Shown one piece after another: positions 53,069 to 62,020 of a DNA stretch of 64,000 nt. A program made the translations under genes and the position numbers. Numbering within the stretch: position 1 is the stretch's first letter; each line of letters starts with the position of its first letter. The notes under the pieces are model-generated. The model had not been told where the DNA came from, did no database searches, and saw only the letters and a list, made by a program, of their open reading frames with translations. The stretch is from Aureisphaera galaxeae (GTDB lineage Bacteria > Bacteroidota > Bacteroidia > Flavobacteriales > Flavobacteriaceae), in contig NZ_JAQQTF010000006.1 of the NCBI RefSeq assembly GCF_028561275.1, positions 429,065 through 493,064 on the forward strand. The letters are read 5' to 3'.

Positions 53069-53509
53069 ATGCCGCAACTCAATTTTCCAGCATATTCCTT
53101 CCGATTCAAAAATAGGGAAAACAAACGACTGATTTTCGATCCCATCCGGAAAAAATTTGTGGTACTCACACCCGAGGAATGGGTTCGGCAACATACGGTT
53201 CAATTCCTGATTTCTGAAAAAGAGTATTCGGCCAACCTCATTAATGTGGAGAAACAATTGGTACTCAACAATACCAAGAAGCGATACGATATTGTGGTAT
53301 TCGAGCCCGATGGCTCTATTTTTCTTATTGTGGAATGCAAAGCGCCATATATCTCCATTACCCAAGACACCTTCGATCAAATCGCCCGCTATAATTTGGT
53401 CACCCAAGCCAATTATCTCATGGTGACCAACGGTTTGGATCATTATTATTGCCGAATGGATTACGAAAACGAACGGTATGTGTTTTTGGAAGACCTTCCT
53501 AGCAACTGA
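53069..53509 (+). CDS. HsdR N-terminal-like nuclease-fold protein (orphan)
   Basis: 146 residues. The pattern RRKRLIFDPIRK then LNNTKKRYDIVVFE and IFLIVECKAP gives an Asp and an E-x-K, as in the PD-(D/E)XK module at the start of type I restriction HsdR. No methylase, specificity or helicase genes are near, so it is not a complete restriction system. Flavobacteria often carry this stand-alone gene beside holA, as here, suggesting a housekeeping role. Confidence 0.78.
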   Translation: MPQLNFPAYSFRFKNRENKRLIFDPIRKKFVVLTPEEWVRQHTVQFLISEKEYSANLINVEKQLVLNNTKKRYDIVVFEPDGSIFLIVECKAPYISITQDTFDQIARYNLVTQANYLMVTNGLDHYYCRMDYENERYVFLEDLPSN

Positions 53510-53532
53510 TTAAAAATGTTTTTCTTTGCCTT

Positions 53533-54525
53533 GTGAAAATCGCCGTGGTCATACTGAATTGGAATGGGAAATCCCTTTTGGAGCAATTTCTGCCTTCGGT
53601 TGTACAGCATTCTGATGATGCCCATATCTATATGGCCGACAATGCCTCCACGGATGACAGTGTTGCGTTCGTTACTGAAACTTATCCCCAAGTACGTATC
53701 CTTCAGAATAAAGAAAACGGTGGCTACGCCAAAGGATATAACGATGCCCTCAAAGACCTAACCGAAGATCTTTTTGTGCTTTTGAATAGTGATGTGGAAG
53801 TGACCCAAGGTTGGCTCTCCCCTATTGTTTCAGAATTCGAAAAAGACCCTTCTTTGGCCGCAGCCCAACCCAAAATATTGGATTACAAAAACAAGTCCTA
53901 TTTTGAATATGCCGGTGCAGGTGGAGGATTTATAGATCGTTTGGGTTATCCCTATTGCCGCGGACGTATCTTTGATACCTTGGAGCAAGATGAAGGGCAA
54001 TACGACGATGTCATTCCTATTTTTTGGGCGACAGGTGCCTGTCTATTTGTATCGCGTGAGGCTTTTTGGAATGTGGGCGGATTGGATGAAGATTTATTTG
54101 CCCATCAAGAGGAAATCGATCTTTGTTGGCGCATGCAATCGCGAGGCGGCATTGTTAAATATGTAGGTACATCGACCGTTTATCATGTGGGAGGGGCTAC
54201 TTTAGCGGCAGCACATCCCAAAAAAACATTTTACAACTTCCGAAATTCCCTTCTTATTCTATTGAAAAATGTAAAAGGCTTTGCTGCTTGGCGGCGCATT
54301 TTCATTAGGATGCTATGGGATGGTTTAGCGGGCATGATGTTCCTATTGCAGGGAAAACCGAAGCATTTTATAGCTGTTATCAAAGCGCATTTTAGCTTTT
54401 ACGCTCTTATCCCCAAGTTTGTAGGAAAGCGGAAAAAATGGGCGTCGGGACTTTCTTACGCCACAATAAAATCTATCGTTTGGAAGTACTTTATTGCAAA
54501 AAAACGTAACTTTAACAACCTCTAA
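53533..54525 (+). CDS. Glycosyltransferase family 2
   Basis: 330 residues starting at GTG. IAVVILNWNG opens a GT-A fold; DNASTDDS and LLNSDVEV (DxD-like) bind nucleotide-sugar and metal; the DLCWRMQSRGG block (acceptor site) is present. C-terminal half holds membrane-proximal helices. Likely transfers rhamnose- or similar sugars to a surface glycan; acceptor unknown. Confidence 0.87.
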   Translation: MKIAVVILNWNGKSLLEQFLPSVVQHSDDAHIYMADNASTDDSVAFVTETYPQVRILQNKENGGYAKGYNDALKDLTEDLFVLLNSDVEVTQGWLSPIVSEFEKDPSLAAAQPKILDYKNKSYFEYAGAGGGFIDRLGYPYCRGRIFDTLEQDEGQYDDVIPIFWATGACLFVSREAFWNVGGLDEDLFAHQEEIDLCWRMQSRGGIVKYVGTSTVYHVGGATLAAAHPKKTFYNFRNSLLILLKNVKGFAAWRRIFIRMLWDGLAGMMFLLQGKPKHFIAVIKAHFSFYALIPKFVGKRKKWASGLSYATIKSIVWKYFIAKKRNFNNL

Positions 54526-54556
54526 TAAACTTTACATAAAATAATGTTAAGTGCCA

Positions 54557-54585
54557 TTTGGCAACTGAATGAATTTATAATTTTG
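54557..54585 (+). promoter_or_regulatory. Bacteroidota-type promoter of the OmpA lipoprotein gene
   Basis: TTTG at 54557-54560 (-33 element), then TAATTTTG at 54578-54585 (-7 element TAnnTTTG), spacing 17. The gene begins 23 nt later. Confidence 0.7.
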
Positions 54586-54607
54586 ACTCACCTAATTTCG
54601 TAACAAA

Positions 54608-55504
54608 ATGAAAAAGTTATTTATCCTAATGGTTTCCGTTGGGCTTGTTTTTACTTCCTGCGTGTCGAAGCAAAAATATGCCGAATTGGAGGCTAAACAA
54701 AAAGAAACACAAGACCTATTAAATACAGCCACGGTTAAGCTGAATGCTTGTGAAGCAGACAAAGCTGCAGCCAATGCCCGTATCGCTTCCTTGCAAGAAC
54801 GAATTGAAGATCTTCGTAAAACCAACACAGATCTAATTGAAAGTTCTAAGGAATTAACAATCCTAACCAAGCAAGGAGCTACGAACCTAGAGAAGTCATT
54901 AGAAAGTTTAAAGGAAAAAGACCTAAAAATAAATCGTCTACAAGATGCCCTTAACAAAAAGGACAGTGTGACCCTTGCTTTGGTAACGAGTCTTAAGAAG
55001 GAAGTGGGTCTAAACGATGAGGACATTGAGATTAATGTAGAAAAAGGTGTAGTATTTATTTCCTTGAGCGATAAAGTATTGTTTAGAAGTGGAAGCTATA
55101 ACCTATCTACAAGAGCCAATGAAATCCTTGGAAAAGTAGCCACTGTAATTAACAGTAAGCCCGATTTCGAAGCTTTGGTTGAAGGACATACCGACAACGT
55201 TCCTTACAAAAAAGGAGTGCTGTTAGACAACTGGGATTTAAGTGCGAAGCGTTCCACCGCTGTAGTACGAAAGCTTATGGAGCTGGGTGCTAATCCGTCT
55301 CAGCTAATTGCAGCAGGACGTAGTGAATTCGTGCCACTGGTTCCTAACGATACTGCAGAAAATAAGTCGACCAACCGTAGAACGAAAATCTTTATCCTAC
55401 CTAAGATTGATCAATTCTATGAAATGATCGAAAATGAATTGGAAGTACTTTCCAATGAAGGTGGTGGCGAAGGAACAGGTGAAGGTGACGGCGACGGAAA
55501 CTAA
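54608..55504 (+). CDS. OmpA-family lipoprotein with coiled coil
   Basis: 298 residues. Lipobox FTSC (Cys18), then a coiled coil (about 30-125) and an OmpA-C domain (VEGHTDNVPYKKG, DLSAKRSTAVVRKL). Anchored in the outer membrane through lipid and in peptidoglycan through OmpA-C: a Pal-like structural role. The tail is Gly-Glu rich (GGGEGTGEGDGDGN). Followed by a strong terminator. Confidence 0.9.
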   Translation: MKKLFILMVSVGLVFTSCVSKQKYAELEAKQKETQDLLNTATVKLNACEADKAAANARIASLQERIEDLRKTNTDLIESSKELTILTKQGATNLEKSLESLKEKDLKINRLQDALNKKDSVTLALVTSLKKEVGLNDEDIEINVEKGVVFISLSDKVLFRSGSYNLSTRANEILGKVATVINSKPDFEALVEGHTDNVPYKKGVLLDNWDLSAKRSTAVVRKLMELGANPSQLIAAGRSEFVPLVPNDTAENKSTNRRTKIFILPKIDQFYEMIENELEVLSNEGGGEGTGEGDGDGN

Positions 55505-55528
55505 AGTTGCAAAAACATATCGTATAAG

Positions 55529-55553
55529 AACCCAGCTTAGGCTGGGTTTTTTA
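55529..55553 (+). terminator. Rho-independent terminator of the OmpA lipoprotein gene
   Basis: AACCCAGC, loop TTAG, GCTGGGTT, then a T run. 24 nt after the stop. Confidence 0.85.
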
Positions 55554-55692
55554 ATTTCTACACCCAAGCAGTTCTCCTCTTAACCCTCTGTTTATAGGGA
55601 TTCCTTAATTTTTTTAATATTTTTATAAGGAAGCTGTCCAATTTTTCGACCCTTGCACGTCATAAGGGTATAAACAACAAAACAACACCAAA

Positions 55693-56298
55693 ATGAAAAA
55701 TTTAATGCTACCCATCTTTGCATTGCTCATCATGGGTTTTACCACGACAGAACAGCAATTGACCCAAGCAGAACGTGACTTCGCTGTTGAAGAAATGACC
55801 AAGACGTACGATCATTTGCTAAAGACGATTAAGGGGTTGAGCGAAGCACAACTCAATTTTAAGAGCAGTCCAGAATCCTGGTCCATTGCCGAATGTACTG
55901 AGCACATCACGATTTCTGAAAACAACATCTTCGGGATGTTGCAGGGTGCACTGGCGAACGAGCCCGATCCTTCTAAAAGAAGCGAAGTGAAAATGACCGA
56001 TGCACAGATTCTCCAAATGATTCCAGATCGCTCCCAAAAAGTAAAGACGGCCAAACCCTTCGAACCCACAGGGCAGTTTGGCTCCCATAAAGTGACGGTG
56101 AAGGAGTTCAAAGCCAAAAGAAAGTCGAATATCAAGTTTGTGAAATCAACAGAGGAAGACCTTCGTAATCGCTATACCGAGCTTCCCTTCGGAACGATCG
56201 ATGCCTATCAAATCCTATTGTTTATGTCGGCACATACCGACAGGCACATTTCGCAAATAAAAGAGGTCATGGCGCATGCCGATTTCCCTAAAAAATAG
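55693..56298 (+). CDS. DinB-family protein, exported
   Basis: 201 residues with a hydrophobic N-terminus (MKNLMLPIFALLIMGF). The DinB fold is shown by IAECTEHITISENNIF and MSAHTDRHISQI, which carry the metal-binding His triad. DinB_2 proteins may be thiol-dependent transferases. Followed 6 nt later by the SRPBCC gene. Confidence 0.82.
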   Translation: MKNLMLPIFALLIMGFTTTEQQLTQAERDFAVEEMTKTYDHLLKTIKGLSEAQLNFKSSPESWSIAECTEHITISENNIFGMLQGALANEPDPSKRSEVKMTDAQILQMIPDRSQKVKTAKPFEPTGQFGSHKVTVKEFKAKRKSNIKFVKSTEEDLRNRYTELPFGTIDAYQILLFMSAHTDRHISQIKEVMAHADFPKK

Positions 56299-56304
56299 AA
56301 CCCT

Positions 56305-56742
56305 ATGGAATACGCGATCAAACAGCTTTTTCACATAGACGCATCCCGAGAAAAAGTTTTCAATGCTATTGCTACCATCGAAGGGCTCTCCAATTGGTGG
56401 ACGGTGCAGACCAAAGGCATGGAAGGATTGGGAGCAGAAATTGAATTCGATTTTGGTTCCTTTCTAGGCCCTACGATGAAGGTGATAGAACATGTTCCCA
56501 ATGAAACATTGGTATGGGAATGCGTCGCTCGGAGTGAAGGTTGGCATGGACATACATTTGTGTTTGCCTTGGATGAAAATGACGGAAAGACCCGAATCCG
56601 ATTTTCCCATAATGGATGGAAGGAACAGGACGATTTTTATTCCCACTGCAGTTTTAGCTGGGGTCGTTACCTCGAAAGCCTTCGGCAGTATTGTCAAACA
56701 GGGCGTGGAGAAGCCTTTGGAAGCGAGGGATACAGAAAATAG
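56305..56742 (+). CDS. SRPBCC/AHSA1-family protein
   Basis: 145 residues with the start-domain pattern FHIDASREKVFNAIATIEGL and NGWKEQDDFYSHCSFSWGRY. Binds hydrophobic ligands in a helix-grip cavity; ligand unknown. Sits between DinB and YciI genes. Confidence 0.83.
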   Translation: MEYAIKQLFHIDASREKVFNAIATIEGLSNWWTVQTKGMEGLGAEIEFDFGSFLGPTMKVIEHVPNETLVWECVARSEGWHGHTFVFALDENDGKTRIRFSHNGWKEQDDFYSHCSFSWGRYLESLRQYCQTGRGEAFGSEGYRK

Positions 56743-56750
56743 ACCATCTT

Positions 56751-56785
56751 CTATTGACTATTGACTATTGACTATTGACTATTAA
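56751..56785 (+). repeat. CTATTGA tandem repeat
   Basis: The 7-mer CTATTGA occurs four times in a row from 56751 and once altered, just upstream of the YciI gene. Slippage-prone. Confidence 0.8.
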
Positions 56786-56806
56786 AAACAACTTAATTCA
56801 CATACA

Positions 56807-57148
56807 ATGAACGAATATTTAATGATTATTAGAGGTGGGGAAGATCTTTCCGGTAAGTCCCCAGAAGAAATGCAAGAACACATGAACCATTGGCAACAGT
56901 GGATGGGAGGTCTCGCAAACGACGGGAAACTTATAGGCGGACAACCGCTACAACGAGAAGGAAAAAGCCTTACCGAACGCGGCACCAAGGTAACCGATAG
57001 ACCCTTGGCCGAAGGAAAAGAAATGGTAGGCGGATACATTATGGTGCGTGCCAATGATTTAAATGAAGCAACCGATCTTGCCAAAGGCTGCCCTGGATTT
57101 GAACACGATTGTACCATCGAGGTACGCGAAATTGCGCCAATGGGCTAA
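56807..57148 (+). CDS. YciI-like (DGPF) protein
   Basis: 113 residues. The pattern MIIRGGEDLSGKSPEEMQ... WQQWMGGLANDGKLIGGQPL and VTDRPLAEGKEMVGGY is the YCII fold, with DRPLAEGKE in place of DGPFAETKE. Such proteins are regularly encoded beside ECF42-type sigma factors, as here. Confidence 0.85.
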   Translation: MNEYLMIIRGGEDLSGKSPEEMQEHMNHWQQWMGGLANDGKLIGGQPLQREGKSLTERGTKVTDRPLAEGKEMVGGYIMVRANDLNEATDLAKGCPGFEHDCTIEVREIAPMG

Positions 57149-57153
57149 TTCCT

Positions 57154-58434
57154 TTGGAAAGCACAAACTCCATAGACCATACCTTAAACCATCTTTTCAG
57201 GCAGGAATCTGGAAAGATGGTTTCGGTTTTGATCAAGATTTTCGGATCGGAGAATATTGAAATGGCCGAAGATGTGGTACAGGACGCTCTGTTACGCGCC
57301 TTGGAAGTGTGGAAATTTCGCGGTGTACCCGACAACCCCAGGGCTTGGCTCTATCGTACCGCCAAAAACAAAGCCATTGATATCATTCGGAAGAACAAGC
57401 ACAGCCGAACAATCGACTTTTCAGACCCCGAACGTCAATTATTGACTTCAGAATACACCTTAACCCCTACTATGAACGGCTATTGGGAAGAAGCCCAAAT
57501 ACAAGATGATTTTCTAGGCATGATGTATGCCTGTTGCGATCCAGAGATTTCGCCTGAGAATCAGGTGACTTTTATCCTGAAATCGCTTTGTGGTTTTAGT
57601 ACCAAGGAAGTGGCAAAGTCCTTCTTAACTTCAGAAACGACTATTTCCAAGCGACTGTATCGCACCAAGGAATATTTTAGAAATCATAAGATTGCCCCGC
57701 AAATCCCTTCTTCGGAGCATATTGCCTCCCGAACCCAGTCGGTGTTGAGCGCCATCTACCTTATGTTTAATGAAGGATATAATTCTACCCATTCTGAAGA
57801 CCTTATTCGGAACGATCTTATTTTCCAATCGCTGCACCTGTGCAAAGCAATGCTAGATAATGAAAAGACCCAACTTCCCGAAGTATATGCCCTTATGGCG
57901 CTGATGTGCTTTCATACGTCTAGAGTTGATAGCAGATTGACAGAGGAAGGAAAGCTCATCCGATTGGAAGATCAGGATCGATCCTTATGGAACAAAGAGC
58001 TCATTGCAGCAGGAACCAACTATCTATTCAAAGCAGGTTCCGGGAATACCTTTTCTACCTACCATTGTGAGGCGAGTATTGCCCATCAACACTGTATTGC
58101 AGCTACCTATGAAGATACGAATTGGAAGATCATTCTGTATTTCTACAACATGCTATTATCTATTGAGGACGATCCCGTGGTTGCCCTTAACCGATGTTTG
58201 GTCATTTCCATTCTCCATGGTCCTGAGCAAGCACTAAAAGAACTGAAATCCTTGGGCAAGGATCCCATTTTGGATAAATACTACCTATACCATTCCAGTC
58301 TTGCGGCCATGTATGAGCAATTGGAAGAAAAGGATTTGGCTATTGACCATTTCAAAAAAGCTTTGGAACTCACGCAGTCCAAGCAAGAACAACTCTTCCT
58401 TAATGAAAGGATTGATTACTTGCGCGACCAGTAG
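57154..58434 (+). CDS. ECF42-type RNA polymerase sigma factor with DUF6596 C-terminus
   Basis: 426 residues from a TTG at 57154, just after the YciI stop; an in-frame ATG at 57109 would overlap YciI by 40 nt. Region 2 (NHLFRQESGKMVSVLIKIFG, AEDVVQDALLRALE) and region 4 (FILKSLCGFSTKEVAKSFLT) are followed by a long helical domain (MFNEGYNSTHSEDLIRNDL and TPR-like helices). ECF42 sigmas have no anti-sigma factor; the C-terminal domain regulates. Target genes unknown but the YciI and SRPBCC neighbours are likely co-regulated. Confidence 0.86.
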   Translation: MESTNSIDHTLNHLFRQESGKMVSVLIKIFGSENIEMAEDVVQDALLRALEVWKFRGVPDNPRAWLYRTAKNKAIDIIRKNKHSRTIDFSDPERQLLTSEYTLTPTMNGYWEEAQIQDDFLGMMYACCDPEISPENQVTFILKSLCGFSTKEVAKSFLTSETTISKRLYRTKEYFRNHKIAPQIPSSEHIASRTQSVLSAIYLMFNEGYNSTHSEDLIRNDLIFQSLHLCKAMLDNEKTQLPEVYALMALMCFHTSRVDSRLTEEGKLIRLEDQDRSLWNKELIAAGTNYLFKAGSGNTFSTYHCEASIAHQHCIAATYEDTNWKIILYFYNMLLSIEDDPVVALNRCLVISILHGPEQALKELKSLGKDPILDKYYLYHSSLAAMYEQLEEKDLAIDHFKKALELTQSKQEQLFLNERIDYLRDQ

Positions 58435-58445
58435 CATTTTGGCCT

Positions 58446-58453
58446 TAAATTTG
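58446..58453 (+). promoter_or_regulatory. TAAATTTG -7 element
   Basis: Full match to TAnnTTTG, 15 nt before the lipoprotein start at 58468; a TTG lies 26 nt upstream inside the sigma gene. Confidence 0.5.
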
Positions 58454-58467
58454 TGGCCTTAGGAATC

Positions 58468-59403
58468 ATGAAACTTTTTCAACTTCTTCTTCTTGCCATA
58501 GTATTTACCATTGTTTCCTGTAATCCGGTAGATAAAAAACATTTGCAGGGTACTTGGGATATTTCTACCTATCAAGATGATCCCATTTTTTGGTTATTCG
58601 AAATTCAAGACGATACGATTATGTTTCTGGATGATGCCGGATTCGAAGAAAAAGTACCTTTCAAAATTAATCCGGGATCCATACAACTAAAAAGTTCGGA
58701 TGGCACTCTGGATACCATGCTTCCTTTTAAGTATTTCAATAGGGATTCTATAAAAATTGGGAAGAATACTTTCAAAAAGTCCAACAAAGAAATCGATGAG
58801 TATTCAATTCAACTATTAGACATCGCTTCTCCCAAAAAAGGTAGGTTTGATATTCAAGGAATACCAGTCGGTGTTTTTAAGCGAGATGGACAACCGGTTA
58901 TGACCTTAGGCCCCATGGAGGTGAGCATTTTAGATATATTAATGACGCTACATGATAGAAATCGAACAACTACTCCGTCACTGTTTTTGGATCGAAGTGT
59001 TGATTTATCGGTTTTGAAGCATTTACAAATGGAGTTCTCCATTGCACGGCATAACAGGATGTATTTGGTTTTGCAGAAAGAAGGTTTCCACACCTATCAT
59101 ACTGTGTTCTTTAGACCCTTTTGTTTTCATGAAGATTTGGTGCGTTATAACGAACAACATAGCTATCCTCCACCCTTACCAAGTGATGGTTTCTTATCTA
59201 AAGAAACATTCCAAAAAAACGGAGGACTCATTATTGATATCGACTCCAATACACCTGTAATGGTGTTGAATGTTATTCACAAAAACCAAAATTGCGTAGT
59301 TCGAATTTCGGAAGAAGTTTCCGTTGAAAAGTATATCGAGATTCTATTAAAATTGGAAAAATTCGGAGAGAACGGCGTGAGCATCCCTTATTACATTGAC
59401 TAA
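58468..59403 (+). CDS. Lipoprotein of unknown function with lipocalin-like start
   Basis: 311 residues from the ATG that gives the lipobox (MKLFQLLLLAIVFTIVSC, Cys18). Residues about 23-115 resemble a lipocalin-like fold (LQGTWDISTYQDDPIFWLFE). Second half (about 120-311) not recognised; it contains paired Arg/His (EFSIARHNRMYL) and ends in a possible ExbD/TolR-like strand-helix pattern (DIDSNTPVMVLN, VEKYIEILLKLEK). No partner genes evident. Confidence 0.65.
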   Translation: MKLFQLLLLAIVFTIVSCNPVDKKHLQGTWDISTYQDDPIFWLFEIQDDTIMFLDDAGFEEKVPFKINPGSIQLKSSDGTLDTMLPFKYFNRDSIKIGKNTFKKSNKEIDEYSIQLLDIASPKKGRFDIQGIPVGVFKRDGQPVMTLGPMEVSILDILMTLHDRNRTTTPSLFLDRSVDLSVLKHLQMEFSIARHNRMYLVLQKEGFHTYHTVFFRPFCFHEDLVRYNEQHSYPPPLPSDGFLSKETFQKNGGLIIDIDSNTPVMVLNVIHKNQNCVVRISEEVSVEKYIEILLKLEKFGENGVSIPYYID

Positions 59404-59460
59404 AGCATCCTATCATCTAGCAGTCCGATCATCTAAAAATCCAACCATCCAATAATCCAA

Positions 59461-59844
59461 CTACCCCGTTGTCGCCATCTCTTGTGAAATGACAAGCACG
59501 ATGAATTCGGCCGGATGTTCTACCGCTACTTTTACGTTAACGATCATAATCCCATTTTCAATATCCTGTGAAGTCATGGTAGTACCTAAACCACATTCCA
59601 CAGAAAAGGCATCGGAGGCTTTTGCTCCTTGCAATCCTCCCTCCTGCCATACAGTAGTAAGGAAGCTTCCTATTTCGGACTTTACGGCTTCCCAAGTGTT
59701 CTTGGTATTGGGTTGAAACACATAGGTATTTGCTGCCAATTTGCAAGATTGTTCTAAAAATTCTAGGGTTCGTCGAACGGAAATTTCGCTCCAATCGGTG
59801 GTTCTTGAAATGTCCAAGGCTTCGGGTAGGCTTTTCGGATTCAA
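59461..59844 (-). CDS. Contractile-tail sheath C-terminal domain fragment
   Basis: 127 residues (TTG start) or somewhat longer upstream with no ATG in frame. ISVRRTLEFLEQSCK, NTWEAVKSEIGSFLTTVWQ, GLQGAKASDAFSVECGLG and TMTSQDIENGIMIVNVKV match the C-terminal domain of phage/eCIS tail sheath proteins, where sheath subunits interlock. A whole sheath is 400 or more residues, so this is a fragment or a stand-alone domain. The upstream 200 bp hold short pieces in other frames (for example FRLGKKIFDKAIELL in the same frame after a stop). No tube, baseplate or ATPase gene is near. Confidence 0.6.
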   Translation of the reverse strand: MNPKSLPEALDISRTTDWSEISVRRTLEFLEQSCKLAANTYVFQPNTKNTWEAVKSEIGSFLTTVWQEGGLQGAKASDAFSVECGLGTTMTSQDIENGIMIVNVKVAVEHPAEFIVLVISQEMATTG

Positions 59845-60046
59845 AATACTTTTATTCTTTACGTTTGTTAATTTCTCTTCAATATCGGAAGAAAAACGAA
59901 GTAGTTCTATGGCTTTGTCGAAAATCTTTTTCCCTAAACGAAACGTATCATTGCCTCAATGGGGCTACCCCCTTCTTAAATTATCCTGTGTATAAACACG
60001 AAGCTGTTCTACTTTCACGTTAAAATCATATCTTAAAACCACCGAA

Positions 60047-62020
60047 ATGCTTAGAATGACCATTCCTCCAGTACAAAGAATCCTCATACTACCTTGTTTA
60101 CTCTTTTGTAATTCGCTTTTATTTTCCCAAATGGCATTAGAGTCAGAACTCCGTATTCCCTTTCAAGAAGGAGCACACTACGGATTTATTGATCCATCGG
60201 GAAAGGAAGTAATTCCGGCGATTTATAAAAACGTCGGTGTGTTTACCGAAGGATTAGCTCCGGTGCGAAAAAACGGCACCTTTGGGTATATTAATAAAAA
60301 TGGGAAGGAAGTTATTGAAAGTAAGTTTGATATGGCCCATGCCTTTGTAAATGGTCAGGCGAAGGTTTATATGCAGGGGAAGGCGTATTTCATCAACAAA
60401 GATGGAAATATATTGTTCGATCACCATTTAAAGAATTTTTACATGACCGAAAACGATTCTCTATATATCTGCGAGACCAATTCTGGAAAGTATGGCGTGG
60501 TCGATCAAGCGGGAAACATCATCATCGATACCCTATTTCAAAAAGTGTTTCAATTAAATGATGAGCTCTTCGACACAAGAATGTTCAAGGAAGAAGATTC
60601 TTATGAAGGCTTTATCAAGGTCTTTGATTCAAAAGGAAATCGTGTTTTCAAAAATTTCGAAATCGATGGGATTGGTATTTTCCAGGATGGTATTGCCAAG
60701 GTAGAACCAATATCAAGCAATGATGTTTATGTGAATGGAAATGGAGAAATTCAATTCGAAGTACCCAAAGAATGGAAGATGAGTTATGATTATGGCTATT
60801 TTCAGGATGGAAAAGCTATTGTAGATATCTACACAGTAGACCCGGATACCATAAAGAGATGGTCCTCAAGGGAAAAATACACTAAAAAAGGGGTGATAAA
60901 CACGAAAGGCGAGATTCTATTCAGTAATACTAATTGGAAGAAAATCACCTCCTTTTATCAAAACAGGGCCTTCGTGCAGGATAAAGACGAAAAGTGGTTC
61001 TTAATTGATGAAACCGGAAACTGCATCAACGATGAGAAATACGATACGATTCATATAGAAGATAATGGTATGGGTGACGCCTCCCCGTTTCAAAAAGGTA
61101 CAGCTTTTGTTGAAAGGGATGGTGAAATCTCGGTTATAGATATGGATGGCGACATTGTAGGGGGGCCGATCTATTTTAATTTTGAATACGACGACTTGTT
61201 CCGTATTGGGAATACCCTATTCATTCAAAATTATGACCCAAAGACCCAGGAAGAATCTCCCTATAGCTATGGCATTTGGAATTGGAAAACGGATCTTTTG
61301 ATTCCCCCAAAATTCTACAATATGGATACCCTTGTTGAAGGTGAAATCTGGATGGTAGAGTACGATGGTAAATTGGCCTATATTAATAATAAAGGGAAGG
61401 AAATTTGGCAGCAAAAGGGGACCACAAAAACTTCCAAAAGACTCAATATAGACTATATGAACCGGGGATATTTTATAGCTTCTTCTCCTACAGATGAAGA
61501 ATTATCCCAATTCGGGGGATGGGCTGGATCCTCCAATAAATTCAAAAGGGCAACCAAAAAGTTAGGGCTTCCTGAAAACGGTTTCAACATCGTAGTCCGT
61601 CCCGAAGAAAAAAGTGATTACTATTCCTTTGAAGGGATGAAACTATACCTATCAAACAATACCCAGGATACCCTTTTCTTTTCTGCTCAGGATAGCAGGA
61701 TTTATATGGTGTTACAAGCCAAAGACCTTGAAGGAAATTGGAAGGACATAGAATTCCTTCCTAATAGTTGGTGCGGCAATAGTTATCATTACTTATTTCT
61801 CCCTAAGGAACACTTTTGGGAATTCAACATCCCTAAATATGAAGGTGCCATAAAAACCACATTGAGGGCTAAATTGACAGATTGGTATACATCAAGAAAC
61901 TTTGAAAACCAAGAGAGAGCACTATATAGCAACGAGTTTGAAGGTACTATAAATCCGGCACAGCTTTGGAGTAAACGACCCTATACTCCTACAGGCATTA
62001 TGGATCCCTACGACGAATAG
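60047..62020 (+). CDS. WG-repeat protein, exported
   Basis: 657 residues, signal peptide (LPCLLFCNSLLFSQ). Many WG-type repeats: YGFIDPSGKEVIPAIYKN, FGYINKNGKEVIESKFD, YGVVDQAGNIIIDTLF, YGIWNWKTDLLIPPKF. These propeller-like units occur in surface or periplasmic proteins of unknown role. The final 170 residues lack repeats. Abuts the TsaC-type gene tail-to-tail. Confidence 0.82.
   Translation: MLRMTIPPVQRILILPCLLFCNSLLFSQMALESELRIPFQEGAHYGFIDPSGKEVIPAIYKNVGVFTEGLAPVRKNGTFGYINKNGKEVIESKFDMAHAFVNGQAKVYMQGKAYFINKDGNILFDHHLKNFYMTENDSLYICETNSGKYGVVDQAGNIIIDTLFQKVFQLNDELFDTRMFKEEDSYEGFIKVFDSKGNRVFKNFEIDGIGIFQDGIAKVEPISSNDVYVNGNGEIQFEVPKEWKMSYDYGYFQDGKAIVDIYTVDPDTIKRWSSREKYTKKGVINTKGEILFSNTNWKKITSFYQNRAFVQDKDEKWFLIDETGNCINDEKYDTIHIEDNGMGDASPFQKGTAFVERDGEISVIDMDGDIVGGPIYFNFEYDDLFRIGNTLFIQNYDPKTQEESPYSYGIWNWKTDLLIPPKFYNMDTLVEGEIWMVEYDGKLAYINNKGKEIWQQKGTTKTSKRLNIDYMNRGYFIASSPTDEELSQFGGWAGSSNKFKRATKKLGLPENGFNIVVRPEEKSDYYSFEGMKLYLSNNTQDTLFFSAQDSRIYMVLQAKDLEGNWKDIEFLPNSWCGNSYHYLFLPKEHFWEFNIPKYEGAIKTTLRAKLTDWYTSRNFENQERALYSNEFEGTINPAQLWSKRPYTPTGIMDPYDE

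Noticed and set aside
53069-53509. Part of a type I restriction-modification system
   Set aside because: No hsdM, hsdS or helicase domain nearby; the protein is only 146 residues and self-contained.
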